From: Lindgomyces ingoldianus
Lineage: Eukaryota > Ascomycota > Dothideomycetes > Pleosporales > Lindgomycetaceae
Direction: 5' to 3'
Length of the DNA: 64,000 nt
NCBI RefSeq assembly: GCF_010093535.1
Contig: NW_022985185.1
Coordinates: forward strand, 739,256 to 803,255
Position numbers and translations under genes: made by a program. The notes beneath the pieces were generated by a model. That model was not told the origin of the DNA. It searched no databases and saw nothing but the letters and a program-made list of their open reading frames with translations. The first letter of the stretch is position 1. Each line of letters opens with the position of its first letter. This document shows, piece by piece, positions 39,210-49,438 of this stretch.

Positions 39210-41027
39210 ATGTTTACCAATAATTTAGCGCTCAGAAGCTGGTTGGCGACTATACTCGCCATGGTGGTAGCGGTTCAGCAACTGAGGGGTACCTACGACT
39301 ACGTAATTGTAGGTGCAGGATCAGCAGGCTTTGTGCTTGCCAAAACGCTTTCCCAGAATGCTAGCTTTAAGAATCGCTGTTCTTGAAGCTGGGCCCGACC
39401 CCATCAATTCAACATTAGTTAACAGTGAGTTATAATTCTTTCATGCGCGAAGGAAATGCGCTTAGTTGACTTTAACCAAGCTCCCGCCTACTACCCGTTG
39501 ATCTCCGAGTACTTTCGGAATTTCGCCTCGCGGCCTGATCCCAAATTGGGGGGTCATGCCCCAAAATTGACAGGGACGCGCCTTCGGGGGTGGAAGCGTT
39601 GTCAATGGCATGGCCTACTGCCGTGGTGCGGCCTCAGTCTTTGATGAATGGGCGAAAGTGTCAGGCAATTCAGGGTTGGCTTGGAAGTCTCTACTTGAGG
39701 ATTTCAAGGCAGCTAGCCACTACGATTTCCAGCAGACTGACTATGAGCAATTTGTTAATACCACTACCTATGGCGATGGGCCATTGGAAGTCAGCCGCAC
39801 GAGTGGTCTGACTGGTTTCGACGCTCCCTTTGCTAGTGCGCTCAAATCGGGACTCGGGGTGCACGAAGTCGACTTGACTGATGGCATAGGAACTGGGCTT
39901 GATTTGGGTGTTGCAGTCATTCATGCTGGAGAAAGAACAAGGTAATATGCTCGGAATTCCTCTGGCTCGCTTACGGAGAATCGACCGAATGTGCAGATGA
40001 TTCCCAATGCCTGGGTCACGAAGATCGGATTTTCCGGAAAGACTTCTAAAAATGTCACCTATACCAACACTATCAGCAACGCAAAGACGACTATTGCAGC
40101 AAAAGAAATTATTGTCAATGCAGGTGCCATAAATAGCCCCAAGTTGCCCATGCTTTCCGGTGTGGGCCAGAAGGCACGATTGTCAGAACTAAACATTCCA
40201 CTCGTCGCGGATATCCCTTCAATCGGAACCAATCTGTACGATCACACTTTTCCGATTGTGGAGCTTGAAGTCTCCAGCGATATTAAAACAGGTTGGCAAT
40301 GGGAATTCAACGCCACAGGGAAGAGTATATCAGAGCAGCAATACGTGGTGAATCAATCCGATCCCTCGGTTGGAACAACGGATTTGTATACGCTGCATTC
40401 CGCGTACCAGATTCTGTATTTGATGGAATCAACGGCACGCATTACACGTCGCTCCCTACTGATCGGCCTCATATCTTAATGAAATACAGCACGGTTCCGT
40501 TAATGTCTACTCCAAACGTCAGCCTCGTAACCGCATGGGCTAGCCTTGTGCAGGCAGAAGCTTCTGGCTATGTTACTCTCAATTCGTCGGATTTTCGCGA
40601 CGATCCGTTCATTTACTCTAACTACTACGGCTCTCCGGCAGACAAGAAAGCTGTTGTGTGGGGATATAAGAAGCTCCGTGAGATCATGGGCTCCGAAGAG
40701 CTCAAGTCTTTTGTTTTGAAAAGAGGCATACCCAGGCAAGAATGTGACGACAGATGAAGATGTTTGGGGACCCATTCGGAAGGCTCGTATTCTTTCCATC
40801 ACCCTCTGGGTACCGTGGCTTTAGGCAAAGCTCTTGATAGCAACTGGGGACTCAGGGGACTAAAAAGCATTCGGCTGGTGGATGTCAGCACCTTTCCTAG
40901 TCCTCCTTCGTGCCATCCATTGGCGGACGTGTATGCTGTTGCGCATAGAGCAGCGAAGGACATTCGTCGTGCGGATAAGTGGCTTCCCGTGCTAAGATGT
41001 ACACTTCATATTCGTTTGGATAAATAG
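39210..41027 (+). pseudogene. GMC oxidoreductase relic (FAD-dependent alcohol oxidase/dehydrogenase family)
   Basis: The dinucleotide-binding motif YDYVIVGAGSAGFVLAKTLS lies at about 39294-39353. A frameshift at about 39370 moves the continuing sequence (LRIAVLEAGPDP) to another frame. The [15 protein letters not shown] block near 39590-39620 is again in a new frame, and the next blocks read on with NAGAINSPKLPMLSGVG near 40117-40167. Further shifts occur near 40310-40330 and 40735-40770. The C-terminal catalytic region ([14 protein letters not shown], then [17 protein letters not shown] and [10 protein letters not shown]) is at 40793-40965. Typical introns could explain one break near 39425-39470 but not the others. 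The N-terminal hydrophobic run (SWLATILAMVVAVQQ) suggests the protein was once secreted. Confidence 0.85.
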
Positions 41028-41219
41028 CGTTACTTGTAGTTAAAGTTGATAGGAAGATGAGATTTACATTAGGAGAATCTTTCTGTGCCCTTTTACTTTT
41101 GGTGAGAACCCTATAAAACTCGCAGGTGGACTAGCAGACTGGAAGGAAGATATCATATATGGTCATATACCCTTGAGTAGCATTATTCATCCCCGAACTC
41201 TACCACCCTGTCTGCGAAT

Positions 41220-42537
41220 CTAAGCCTTCCAAGCTGCAGTGAGTTCTCCCGGGTGAGGTTTTATAGCAGCCTGAGGTGCAACATAGTCGAAATAACCCAT
41301 ACCGGCGAGGAAAGTAGCGTCTTGAGGCCCTTGAGGGGCATATCCAGCCATATTGATGAAGTTGTGGGGGAAACCGAGGTCGAATTCGTAGCCCTTCTCG
41401 ATCTCTGTGATATCCTCTGGAGTGAGTTGGAGGCTCAGTGCGTCAACATTGGCTTGGAGCTGCTCAATCTTGCTGCCACCCACCATTGGGAACATATATG
41501 GAGCCTGGCGCATAATTTAGCAAGGGAGAAACAATTACATCTAGAACATGCGTGGCTTACTTTCTGCAGCACGTATGCAAGTGCGACAGCGGTGATAGGG
41601 ACGTTGTGGCGCTTCGCAACGGTGTCCACCACTACAGAGACCTTTTGCTCGCGACCGGTCATGAAGTTGGGGGTTTGACGGCCCCCTTGCTTAGCTGCTG
41701 CATCAGGAGACCGTATGTAACCTGGATAATATAAGTAATCAGTTTGAAACAAGCAGAATGAAGGACGGACATACCACTGCCAAGAACACCCCAAGGATGA
41801 AGTGCCATTCCTTCGTCACGACACATGGGAATGGCATCGCGTTCTAAGTCGCGCACAAGCGCAGAATACCGGCCTTGGTAGACAGAGAACTGACGAAGAC
41901 CATGCTCGCGAGCATAGGCGTTTGCCTTCACGACTACCCAGGCAGGCGTGTCACTGATACCAAGGTACAAGACTTTACCCTGCTGAATCAAGGTGTTGAG
42001 GGATTGCATCAACTCGGGAATGCCAGTAGCAAAGTCCCAGGCATGAACGTAGTACAAATCGATGTAGTTGGTCTGAAGGCTCTTCAGGCTAGCTTCGATA
42101 GCCAAGTGCATGCTCTTGGTACCGGTTCCTCCAAAGTTGCTCTGCTGGATTGGCTGGCCGGCTTTGTTGCTCAAGGTGTACTTGGTAGAAACCACTATCT
42201 CAGCGCGACATCCGGTCATCTGCATCCATTCGCCAATCCACTGCTCACTCTGGCCGCCCTGGTAGACGTTGGCAGTATCAATGAAGTTTCCTCCTAGGCT
42301 GTAGTAGGCATCAAGAAGCTTGAATGCTTGCTCTTTGCTACATTCACCCATCATTGGGCCCCATGCCGTGCCAAGACCTTCGATATTGTTAGAGTCCAGA
42401 ACTAGGGAAAAAGACTACACAGGTAGCAACCTACTCATACCACCCAAAGACAGAGGGCTGACACGGATAGATGCCGTAGGGGCGAGAAGGCGGTGCCTGC
42501 CGAGCAGACTCTTTGGTGGAGCTGGTGGGGGAGGCAT
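41220..42537 (-). CDS. aldo-keto reductase (aryl-alcohol dehydrogenase / norsolorinic acid reductase-like)
   Basis: NADPH-dependent carbonyl reductase of the AKR9/AAD type. Four exons join in frame: 42441-42537, 41775-42377, 41561-41721 and 41220-41504, giving about 381 aa with all introns GT..AG. The catalytic tetrad is visible as Asp66 and Tyr71 (FIDTANVYQGG), Lys98 (VVSTKYT) and His144 (YYVHAWD). The segment VLYLGISDTPAWVV and the C-terminal PMVGGSKIEQLQANV and QLTPEDITEIE are typical of fungal aryl-alcohol dehydrogenases and norsolorinic-acid-reductase-like proteins. Unlike the genes around it, it has no stop, frameshift or missing active-site residue. It lies within the decayed polyketide cluster, so an original role as tailoring reductase is inferred. 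Confidence 0.92.
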
Positions 42538-43332
42538 AATGATAGAATTGCTGAGTTTGTAAGTGTCTTGAGACACGCTCGAAAATAAGTTAAAAGCAAT
42601 GAGTTGTAGGAGTGAGAATGGAGTTCAAGGTAGATTCGGGATGGCTTTCGTATTTCTTATGCAAAGCTCGATGAGGAAAATAGAGTGTAACCGTTGCGGA
42701 GATAGTATGCAAGTGAAAGCACCAGGCTTTACCTATCACCGTTAACTCCCGGAGCGTTCCCGCACCTGCATACAGTGGCTCGCTGTTGATTAGCCTTCGA
42801 CGATGCGGAGGCAGCCACCAACCTCCGACCTCCGACAAAGGGTGCAATTCCCGAAATAGTGCAATTCCAGTGGTGCAAAACCCGGCCTGCTGAAGTTAAA
42901 ATAATTATCCAGCGAGTGCAACTTGTTAAACCCGACTAATAAATCCGTACAAGCGGAGTGCAGTTTTCGCGCTAACTTGCGTCCCAATGAGGCATTATTG
43001 ATGCCAAACTCCTGGGAAGAAATGGGCATTACATGGGATTCGCGACCTGCGACTAAGTCTTTAAACCCAATAAAAGTGTATTGTTATATTAGTAGTAAGA
43101 TCGATTGCGGGTCATCAATAGAGAAGGCTCGAAGTCAATCACGTGACAATCGATATTCACTCTCGGCCTTTAAGCACACAGATCACTCAAGGATGCATAA
43201 TGGAAGCAGGAGGACAAAGAGACAAGAAAAGAAATTTTCCTAGGGCTGTATCATATACTAGTGAGAGGGATACTGCATCACATCGTGCACTCTTTGTATA
43301 TCTATAGAGTGCACATAGGAAGTCGTGACTCT
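42538..43332. other. intergenic
   Basis: About 0.8 kb between the AKR start and the end of the methyltransferase relic. Short frames only; nothing recognised. Confidence 0.5.
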
Positions 43333-44341
43333 CTACTTGCTCGTCGCCAAGATGAGTACAACTGGAAAGCTTACTGCCTGCTTCGCTCCAGCACCTCCCA
43401 TGGCCGCGCTCAGCTCCTCCAGCATTTCCTCGATCTCACCATATCAATCACCTGCCCGCTTACGGTAGCCTGGATAAACCGAGTTCAAATATCATGCCAC
43501 TCGCTCAGCGTCTCACTCCTCTGCCCAGAGGCCTCGGTCAATCATCTCTGTTGTTACTTCGCCCTCTCCCCTCCGATCTACGCGCTCAAATTCAAAGTCA
43601 TAACCCTCCTTGCTATTAAACAACAAGGGGATGATGTTGTTGTTCCACTTACGCCTCTCGGTACTTTCCCATTCCATCAAAAGAAATGCGATACTATCCA
43701 GCCAGCTGAACATGGCCTCGGCAGCTCGCGAATGGAAGGTGAAACCAGGGATGCCCTTGAATGGAAGAAGGAAGGTACAGATTCGGGTAGCAATACGATC
43801 GTATATGACGTCCAAAGTGGAAGCTTTCTCGCTAGTGAAAATTGATCGTCTATAGAAGTAGATAGCGAGGCTACCTCCTGGGCGGAGCATAGTATGGAAA
43901 GACTTTAGTGCCTTGGTAGCATCGAGAAGCGGCATGCACTCGCTGACAACGATAAGATCAGTCTTTCCTTTTCCAACTTCCTCTGGGATTGCTGCCTCTG
44001 GAAGTGCTTCAGCGGGACACTTAACAAAGTATCTGCTGAAGATATTCCTTACGGAGAATGGCTGGAGCAGCAGTCAAATCACCCTCATTTACATCGGAGC
44101 CAACAACACGGTGGAAGTATGGTGCTAGTCGAGAAGCAATGTTGCCAGGCCTGGTCCCAACGTCATGTGCAACGCCAGTCAAAGGATTCCTGTGACTCAG
44201 GTAGTAGCCGTTAGTAAGCTTGAAGAAGTTCTCCGTTGGATTGGGATGACCAGTACTGTATGACTGCCAAAATTCGATATCTAAAGCGACGGCGGCGGTG
44301 GTGAAAGGCGTTTCAACTTCTTGGACTTTGCTTGGAGCCAT
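43333..44341 (-). pseudogene. SAM-dependent methyltransferase relic
   Basis: Resembles small class I fungal methyltransferases of the trans-aconitate methyltransferase (TMT1/Crg1-like) group. The start at 44341 gives MAPSKVQEVETPFTTAA. Motif I is recognisable as HDVGTRPGNIA, with Arg replacing a conserved small residue in GTGxGN. VVGSDVNEGDL (the acidic loop) is followed by a one-base frame break at about 44040. The next block (VKCPAEALPEA, DLIVVSECMPLLDA, SFHTMLRPGGSLAIYFY) reads well in the new frame to about 43515. Then three in-frame TGA codons interrupt the last 60 codons before the original TAG at 43333-43335. The breaks together make this a pseudogene rather than a shortened enzyme. 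Confidence 0.82.
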
Positions 44342-44559
44342 TATGGTGTTGATATCTGGGATCAAATCTGTATTTCGAAAAAGATGCAATATATTGAAAT
44401 GAGGCCTTTTCTAGGCTGTGAATTCAGGTACTGAGTGGGAATTATCGGACCAAAATGAATCTCAACACTTGGCTCCCTAAAAAGATAGCAACTGTGAACA
44501 AAGGGCAGGCTCAAATACCTATCCAGGCCTAGATGAGACCCCCGTGCCTCTGCCCTTCC

Positions 44560-44690
44560 CGACGGGTGATTGCCCTTGCGCAATCCGATGTTGCGGCAAT
44601 AGGTGTTGATCCTGGCTTTCGGGTTTTGGAGGAGGATTTGCATAAGCGAGCTACCACAATTGCCCGTAGAGCCCAAAACAGCATAGGTAG
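44560..44690 (-). pseudogene. NAD(P)-binding (NmrA-like) protein fragment
   Basis: About 40 residues encode [19 protein letters not shown] followed by [14 protein letters not shown], a Rossmann first strand, GxxGxxG loop and second strand as found at the N-terminus of NmrA-like or atypical SDR proteins. The rest of the domain cannot be found downstream in any frame. This is most likely the 5' end of a deleted cluster gene. Confidence 0.5.
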
Positions 44691-45197
44691 AAGATATTAT
44701 GATAGATGGAATAATGTAAAGAGCCAGCGCACTGCAAGCTGTGTTGTATGAAATTTCGATTCCCACCGTGCAGGACATCCCAGGGGCGTACCATCTTCAG
44801 CTTATGTTTCTAGTATCCTCCGACGCAAGGGATTCTGCCGCCGCATTTCGGGGGAGTCTTGTATTGAGGTTAGAATCCGGATGTGCGAGGGTCCGACGTT
44901 GAAGGACAGCAATACCGTTATAATCAGATCACATGACCAAATGCGCTCCAATATTAACGCTTTAAGCATGAAACTCAAGAAACGCCTTTTTTCAGTTCTA
45001 AGTCTGCACTAGGATCTTTATTCACCCACTTAAATAATGTGTTCGTGAAATTGCACTTTGGCCGCTCTATGTGCACAAGACCTGGATCGGATTTCCGCTA
45101 GTTAAACGTTAACGCCGATAGTGGTGACTAATCGCAGCGAGTATAAGTTAAAGGGAGTCGCACAGGAGTGCAAGGTCCCAATGACACAATCAGAAAC
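44691..45197. other. intergenic, promoter of the SDR gene
   Basis: No coding signal. The sequence immediately before the SDR start includes GAGTATAAGTTAAAGG near 45138, a weak TATA-like word. Confidence 0.4.
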
Positions 45198-45994
45198 ATG
45201 GCGACAATAGCAACGAAAAGACTTGTCTTGATTACTGGGGGTGAGTATTCACAATACCTTTTTCACTAGCACCCTGTTAAGGCTCACTCCAAGCGAACGG
45301 CGGGATCGGTTTTGAGCTCGCTGCTCAATTAATGAAAAAGGGCTCATACCATGTTCTCTTGGGGTCTAGATCCTTGGAAAAGGGAAATGCAGCAGTCACA
45401 GAACTCCAATCTCGAGAACTCCCTGGTTCCGTAGAACTCCTCGAAATCGACGTAACCAATGACGACACCATTGAGCGTGCAGCATCGAGCGTGCAGCGCA
45501 ATCATGGAAAACTCGACATCCTGGTAAACAATGCTGGGATTTCAGCTATGAGTCCACCATTTCGCCAGCAAATGCGGGATGCTTTCGATACCAACGCAAC
45601 GGGACCAGCTTGTATGAGCATCGCTTTCGCGCATCTCCTAAGGAAGTCAACGGCATCGCCTAGGATCGTGAATATCTCCAGTGGAGTCGGCTCGATTGCT
45701 CGCCGTCTAGATACTTCTTCGCCAATGTACAAAGCGCAGCATATTCAGTATCGAGCGAGCAAGACGGCACTGAGCATGGTTACTGCATGTCACTTTGTTG
45801 AGTTTGGGCCAGAGATCAAGGTCTTTGCATATGACCCTGGTTTTACGGTATCCAGCCTCGGCCCTCACAATAATATCGAGAGTGGTGCAAGATCAGCTGC
45901 GGATTCTGTGATGCCTCTGATTGATGTTCTAGAAGGGAAGCGGGATGATGAGGCAGGGAAGTTGTTGCACAATACAGGGGTTTATCCCTGGTAG
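45198..45994 (+). CDS. short-chain dehydrogenase/reductase (carbonyl reductase-like)
   Basis: NADPH-dependent SDR of about 247 aa. Two exons, 45198-45240 and 45294-45994, join in frame across a 53-nt intron that splits the cofactor-loop codon. The nucleotide-binding motif TGANGGIG is at residues 13-20, NNAG at 93-96, catalytic Ser144 (NISSGVG) and the YxxxK pair Tyr167/Lys171 (QYRASKTAL). The following YDPGFTVSSLG is typical of the C-terminal substrate loop. All catalytic residues are present and there are no breaks, in contrast with neighbours on both sides. Similar small fungal SDRs reduce polyketide or aldehyde carbonyls, so a tailoring role in the former cluster is possible. The substrate is unknown. 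Confidence 0.92.
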
Positions 45995-46398
45995 ATGGGC
46001 GATGCATATTACTCTTCTCCCTTGGCTTGGTTCTCCTCCCACACATAAGTGGTGTAGGTCCCGGATTCGTTGAATGTGATAACAAGGCGGTGGGATAGTC
46101 GGTGGACTGAGGGGCAATGCTTGCGATTATCAACCAACTTCAAATACTATTGCATTCTAAGACGAGCTCTAAGTGTGTGATATAGTAGTGAAGTACGCAT
46201 GGAAACTGGTTACGGAATTAGTAGTCAAGAGAATCTATCTAACATGAAAAGAGACTACTTGAATTTCGTTTCCCGAAGCGCCCACCTGCTATCGAGACGG
46301 ATCTACAAGAGACATATTAAATGCTGACCGAAACATATCATGACTATGGCTCCCAATAACCCTCAACGCTCAATATGCAGTCAGAAAGATGCCCTGCA
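45995..46398. other. intergenic, 3' ends converge
   Basis: About 400 bp between the SDR stop and the end of the regulator relic. No feature seen. Confidence 0.5.
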
Positions 46399-47077
46399 CT
46401 ATGCATCACGCCGTAGCATTTCGACAATCTCCAACGATAGTCCACAAAGACGTTTGCGGAGGTCCGTCCCTAATTGATCCAGCATGACGGTAGAAAATGG
46501 TGAGGTTAATTCGTTGTTAAAAAGTGCAATTTGGCCGCCTGCAGCACTATTAGGGGTGTCCATGCCCCCGTCCTGCAAAGCCTTTGTTTTCAATTTCTCC
46601 GACAACTGGTTGACAAGCCGCTGTACACGATTTAATTCACTAAGAACGAGCTGCGCAGTCATGCGCCCTGAGTCCTCTCCATCTAGTTAATAATTACCCA
46701 CCACGGTGGGGCATTGTCGCACTTGCTCAGAATGGAGGGATGGACTCCCCAGACTATTTGATTTCATGAACCCCTGGCCGCCATTATCTGCAGGTGTCTC
46801 ACGTGCAGCTGCAGCGTACCAACCCACAACCTCAAAAACGACGAGTGACATGATAGCGAGCAAATAGCCGTCATGCGAGCATGGGCATTCCAGCATGTTG
46901 CTAATTGCTCTAGTGGTATGTTCGTTCCCTGTGATGACTGCTTAAATTATAGGGTGTTAGCACATCTCTTTAAAGCACTCTTTGCTAGCAATTGTGCATG
47001 GTGTCGAGGAAGTTGGAAAGAGTTGTCTCAAGAGATCAAGTGCCCTCAGAAGGTAGCAGCAAGAGGACCCTATGGTA

Positions 47078-47085
47078 CCGAGCCC
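47078..47085 (+). repeat. target site duplication, left copy
   Basis: CCGAGCCC directly before the left inverted repeat; identical to the right copy at 47805-47812. Confidence 0.9.
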
Positions 47086-47804
47086 CATGGTGTTTAATAG
47101 AACGTAACTGTTACTGTCAGTAGTGTTTTTGAGGCGTTACTAGCAGCAATAGGGTTTTGTTCTTACAGAAAAAGAGAATTAAAACAGCCTTATAGGCAGT
47201 AACAGTTACTGCTAAGTTAATTAATAGCAGTTACTGTTTAGTGCAGTTACTGCAGTAACTAGTGTTACTAGAGGCTCTAGAGGGCTTAATTTTAACACAA
47301 TCTTGCTAATATAGTTGCGGAGATTGTTTTACTCTAAGATTATAAAAGGCAATAGCTGCAATTAAGCTCTTTATATAATATCTAAGGCCCCTAGGTTTTA
47401 GCTAGAGGTTGCAAGTCTAAATATTATCCTACTTAATATTAAAATTTAGTCTGTTGTTAAGGCAAGAGTTTTTAAAAAATTTATAAGAATAAAAACACTA
47501 GAGGATAAGGCCTTAATAAAAGAGCTCTAAGAGCTCTTAGAGGCACCTTTTAACTTCTTAAAACAATAAAAGCTTGTAAGGTGTTAAACTAGCTACAAGC
47601 TGCAAGTGCTACGTGGAGTTTAGCATACTTAAGGAGTTAATTCACTGTTCTGTACTAACAATAGATAGTATAGGCAGTTACTGCAGTTACTATAGCCTTA
47701 TTAACTGTACAGTAACAGAAGGCAATTCACTCTTGTTCTAACTGCTAAGAGATTGTTACTATCAGTAATAGTAGGAATAGTACTACGTTCTATTAAACAC
47801 CATG
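47086..47804. mobile_element. non-autonomous hAT-type DNA transposon (MITE), 719 bp
   Basis: The two ends are perfect 21-bp inverted repeats: the left end begins CATGGTGTTTAATAGAACGT and the right end is its reverse complement. An 8-bp direct repeat, CCGAGCCC, flanks the element at 47078-47085 and 47805-47812. An 8-bp target duplication is the hallmark of the hAT superfamily. The interior is AT-rich, unlike the flanks, has no open frame of note, and carries many copies of a CAGTTACTG/CAGTAACTG word. No transposase is encoded, so mobility would need one in trans. The ends and target copies are still perfect, which indicates a fairly recent insertion into the AflR-like gene. Confidence 0.9.
47105..47280. 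repeat. subterminal CAGTTACTG/CAGTAACTG repeats of the hAT element
   Basis: The words AACTGTTACTG, GCAGTAACAGTTACTGC (a perfect palindrome) and GCAGTTACTGCAGTAAC occur within the first 200 bp. The same word recurs near 47674-47716 at the other end. Clustered short subterminal repeats are typical transposase-binding sites in hAT elements; binding here is inferred. Confidence 0.7.
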
Positions 47805-47812
47805 CCGAGCCC
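47805..47812 (+). repeat. target site duplication, right copy
   Basis: CCGAGCCC directly after the right inverted repeat; identical to the left copy. Confidence 0.9.
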
Positions 47813-48463
47813 TTGGTAGCTCCGCTCATCTTTCCTTGGACAAGCTCGGCTATTGGGAGGGGAGTGGGGAGTTGATAAGCTAGGCAGCCGCTCGAAGACG
47901 GACAATGTGTAGTCGGACAAAACCAGGGCTGCGGCACCATTGCTGCTACTACCGATTTCTCCGGAGAAGAAGCGAGAGTGACCGAGAAGGTCTGGATCGG
48001 CGGCCTCAGTGGTTTCAGAAATAGAGAATGATAAAGGAGAGCCAAAGAAATCATCGAGATCGGTGTTCAAGTTTGTGAGTGCAGAGAACAAGGACTGGAT
48101 AAGAGGTCCGAAGATCCTCCAGATATATTGTTCTCGGGAGAAGGCATCATGAAGTTAGATGACGTCAAGTAGTCGGGTGCAGAAGATGTGGCAGGAGTGA
48201 TTGGCCAATTTGATTCAGGCAACGCCTGGATAACGTACGATTTTCATGCTTTCGACCAGCCCGTTTAGTGACGATGTATTTGCAAGTGAGGCCTCTTTTG
48301 CACAACGGGAACAAGTCGGTTTCTCTTTGTGGCACTTGACCTTGGAAGACGCGCAAGCATCACAGCTATCCCGCAGTTTAGGAGTTGGAGCAGTTGTTGA
48401 GACCCACCGTGCTGGTGCTGAAGAGGGTGTAGACAAGTCGAAAGAGGAATGTAACACAGCCAT

Positions 48464-48839
48464 GATTGTTCGACGAAGCCAGGATATCACGCGCTGGAGC
48501 AGAACCAAACACGATAGGGTTCTGATTGAAGGGTGGGACTAGATTTAGGAGATCTGATGCTTCAGTTGTGGGGCACACCTTGCCTGCAGTGTGCTCTCAA
48601 GTTACAGTTAGAATTCATGATAACAAACGCTGACCAGCTGGCTTCTGCACAGCGGACAGTCCGTACGGCCTTGCATGACCTGCCAAAAGCAGAGAGGATC
48701 TACCCAAAGGTTCGGGACTAATTCGCCCTTACATATGGCCTCAATTGAAGATATCTGGGGTGGGCGAATGTGTCCTAGCTAGTCCTACGCATGAAAGTCT
48801 GGCCTATCCAGGCGTTAAGCAGGGGTAGTGTCGCTATGG
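48464..48839. other. former divergent promoter region
   Basis: Between the regulator start and the MFS fragment. No gene is supported. The deleted part of the MFS gene would have lain here. Confidence 0.4.
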
Positions 48840-49102
48840 AGGTGGGAGCAATTACCAGGCCCCAGTTCCAATATCAAGCACTCACAGGTGTTGGAATAGG
48901 CTTGTGTTTCCAAGTCCCTGTCGTGGCCTCACAGGCTCTCGCCGAGCATGAAGACGTGTCTGCAACAACAGCTATGCTTCTTTTCTTCTGGACCATGGGT
49001 GGCGTGTTTATGGTTTTGGTGGCGCAATCTGGATTCACGAATGTTTTGGTAAAGGAGTTAGCGAGCAGGGCGCCGGGCGTTGATGCCGTGGACGAGTATT
49101 AA
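48840..49102 (+). pseudogene. MFS transporter C-terminal fragment
   Basis: About 85 residues encode the last membrane helices of an MFS pump (QALTGVGIGLCFQVPVVASQ, then TAMLLFFWTMGGVFMVLVAQ and TNVLVKELASRAPGVD), close to the C-terminus of DHA1/DHA14 pumps found in polyketide clusters such as AflT-like transporters. The preceding ~12 helices are absent upstream, so this is a truncated relic. Confidence 0.75.
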
Positions 49103-49438
49103 GGGGAAGAAGGATGTGGATGTGATGGCTTGATGTTAAGCTAGTTGGAAAGGAGGCTAGGGATAAATGGATACTTTTAGGTGGAGCTAGAGAAAATATT
49201 TCACATACTAATGACATTTTCCGAGTCTCAATTTTTGGGGAAGATGTTCCCATACGACAGTGCCAGCAGTGGTCCAGAGTGAGCGAATATTAAGATACAT
49301 GGAAATAAATAAAATGATTTCGAGCAAAAAGAGGGTGGAAATGCACTCCAAAACATATATCCGAAACCATTAGCACACTAGTACCCATACCTCAAAGCAT
49401 TCAACCATTCCCATTCGGCCCAACCAACCAATTCTCCC
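49103..49438. other. intergenic
   Basis: About 340 bp between the MFS relic and the 3' end of the NACHT-TPR gene. Nothing seen. Confidence 0.5.

Larger units (their letters stand above)
46399..48463 (-). pseudogene. AflR-like Zn2Cys6 transcription factor relic, split by a transposon
   Basis: Pathway-specific regulator of fungal polyketide clusters, now broken. The N-terminus has the zinc cluster [25 protein letters not shown], with a one-base frameshift at about 48298-48303 just before the sixth Cys (GLTCKY in the other frame). A middle acidic/Ser-rich region follows. At 47086-47804 a DNA transposon interrupts the AflR C-terminal domain. Beyond it, LLRQLFPTSSTPCT and CPCSHDGYLLAI with VVGWYAAAARETPAD continue the domain, an in-frame TAA lies near 46687, and SELNRVQRLVNQL ends in SLEIVEMLRRD at 46399. 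When the element and one target copy are disregarded, the frame runs on across the junction, which proves the insertion hit a coding sequence. The order of the three lesions in time is unknown. Confidence 0.87.
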
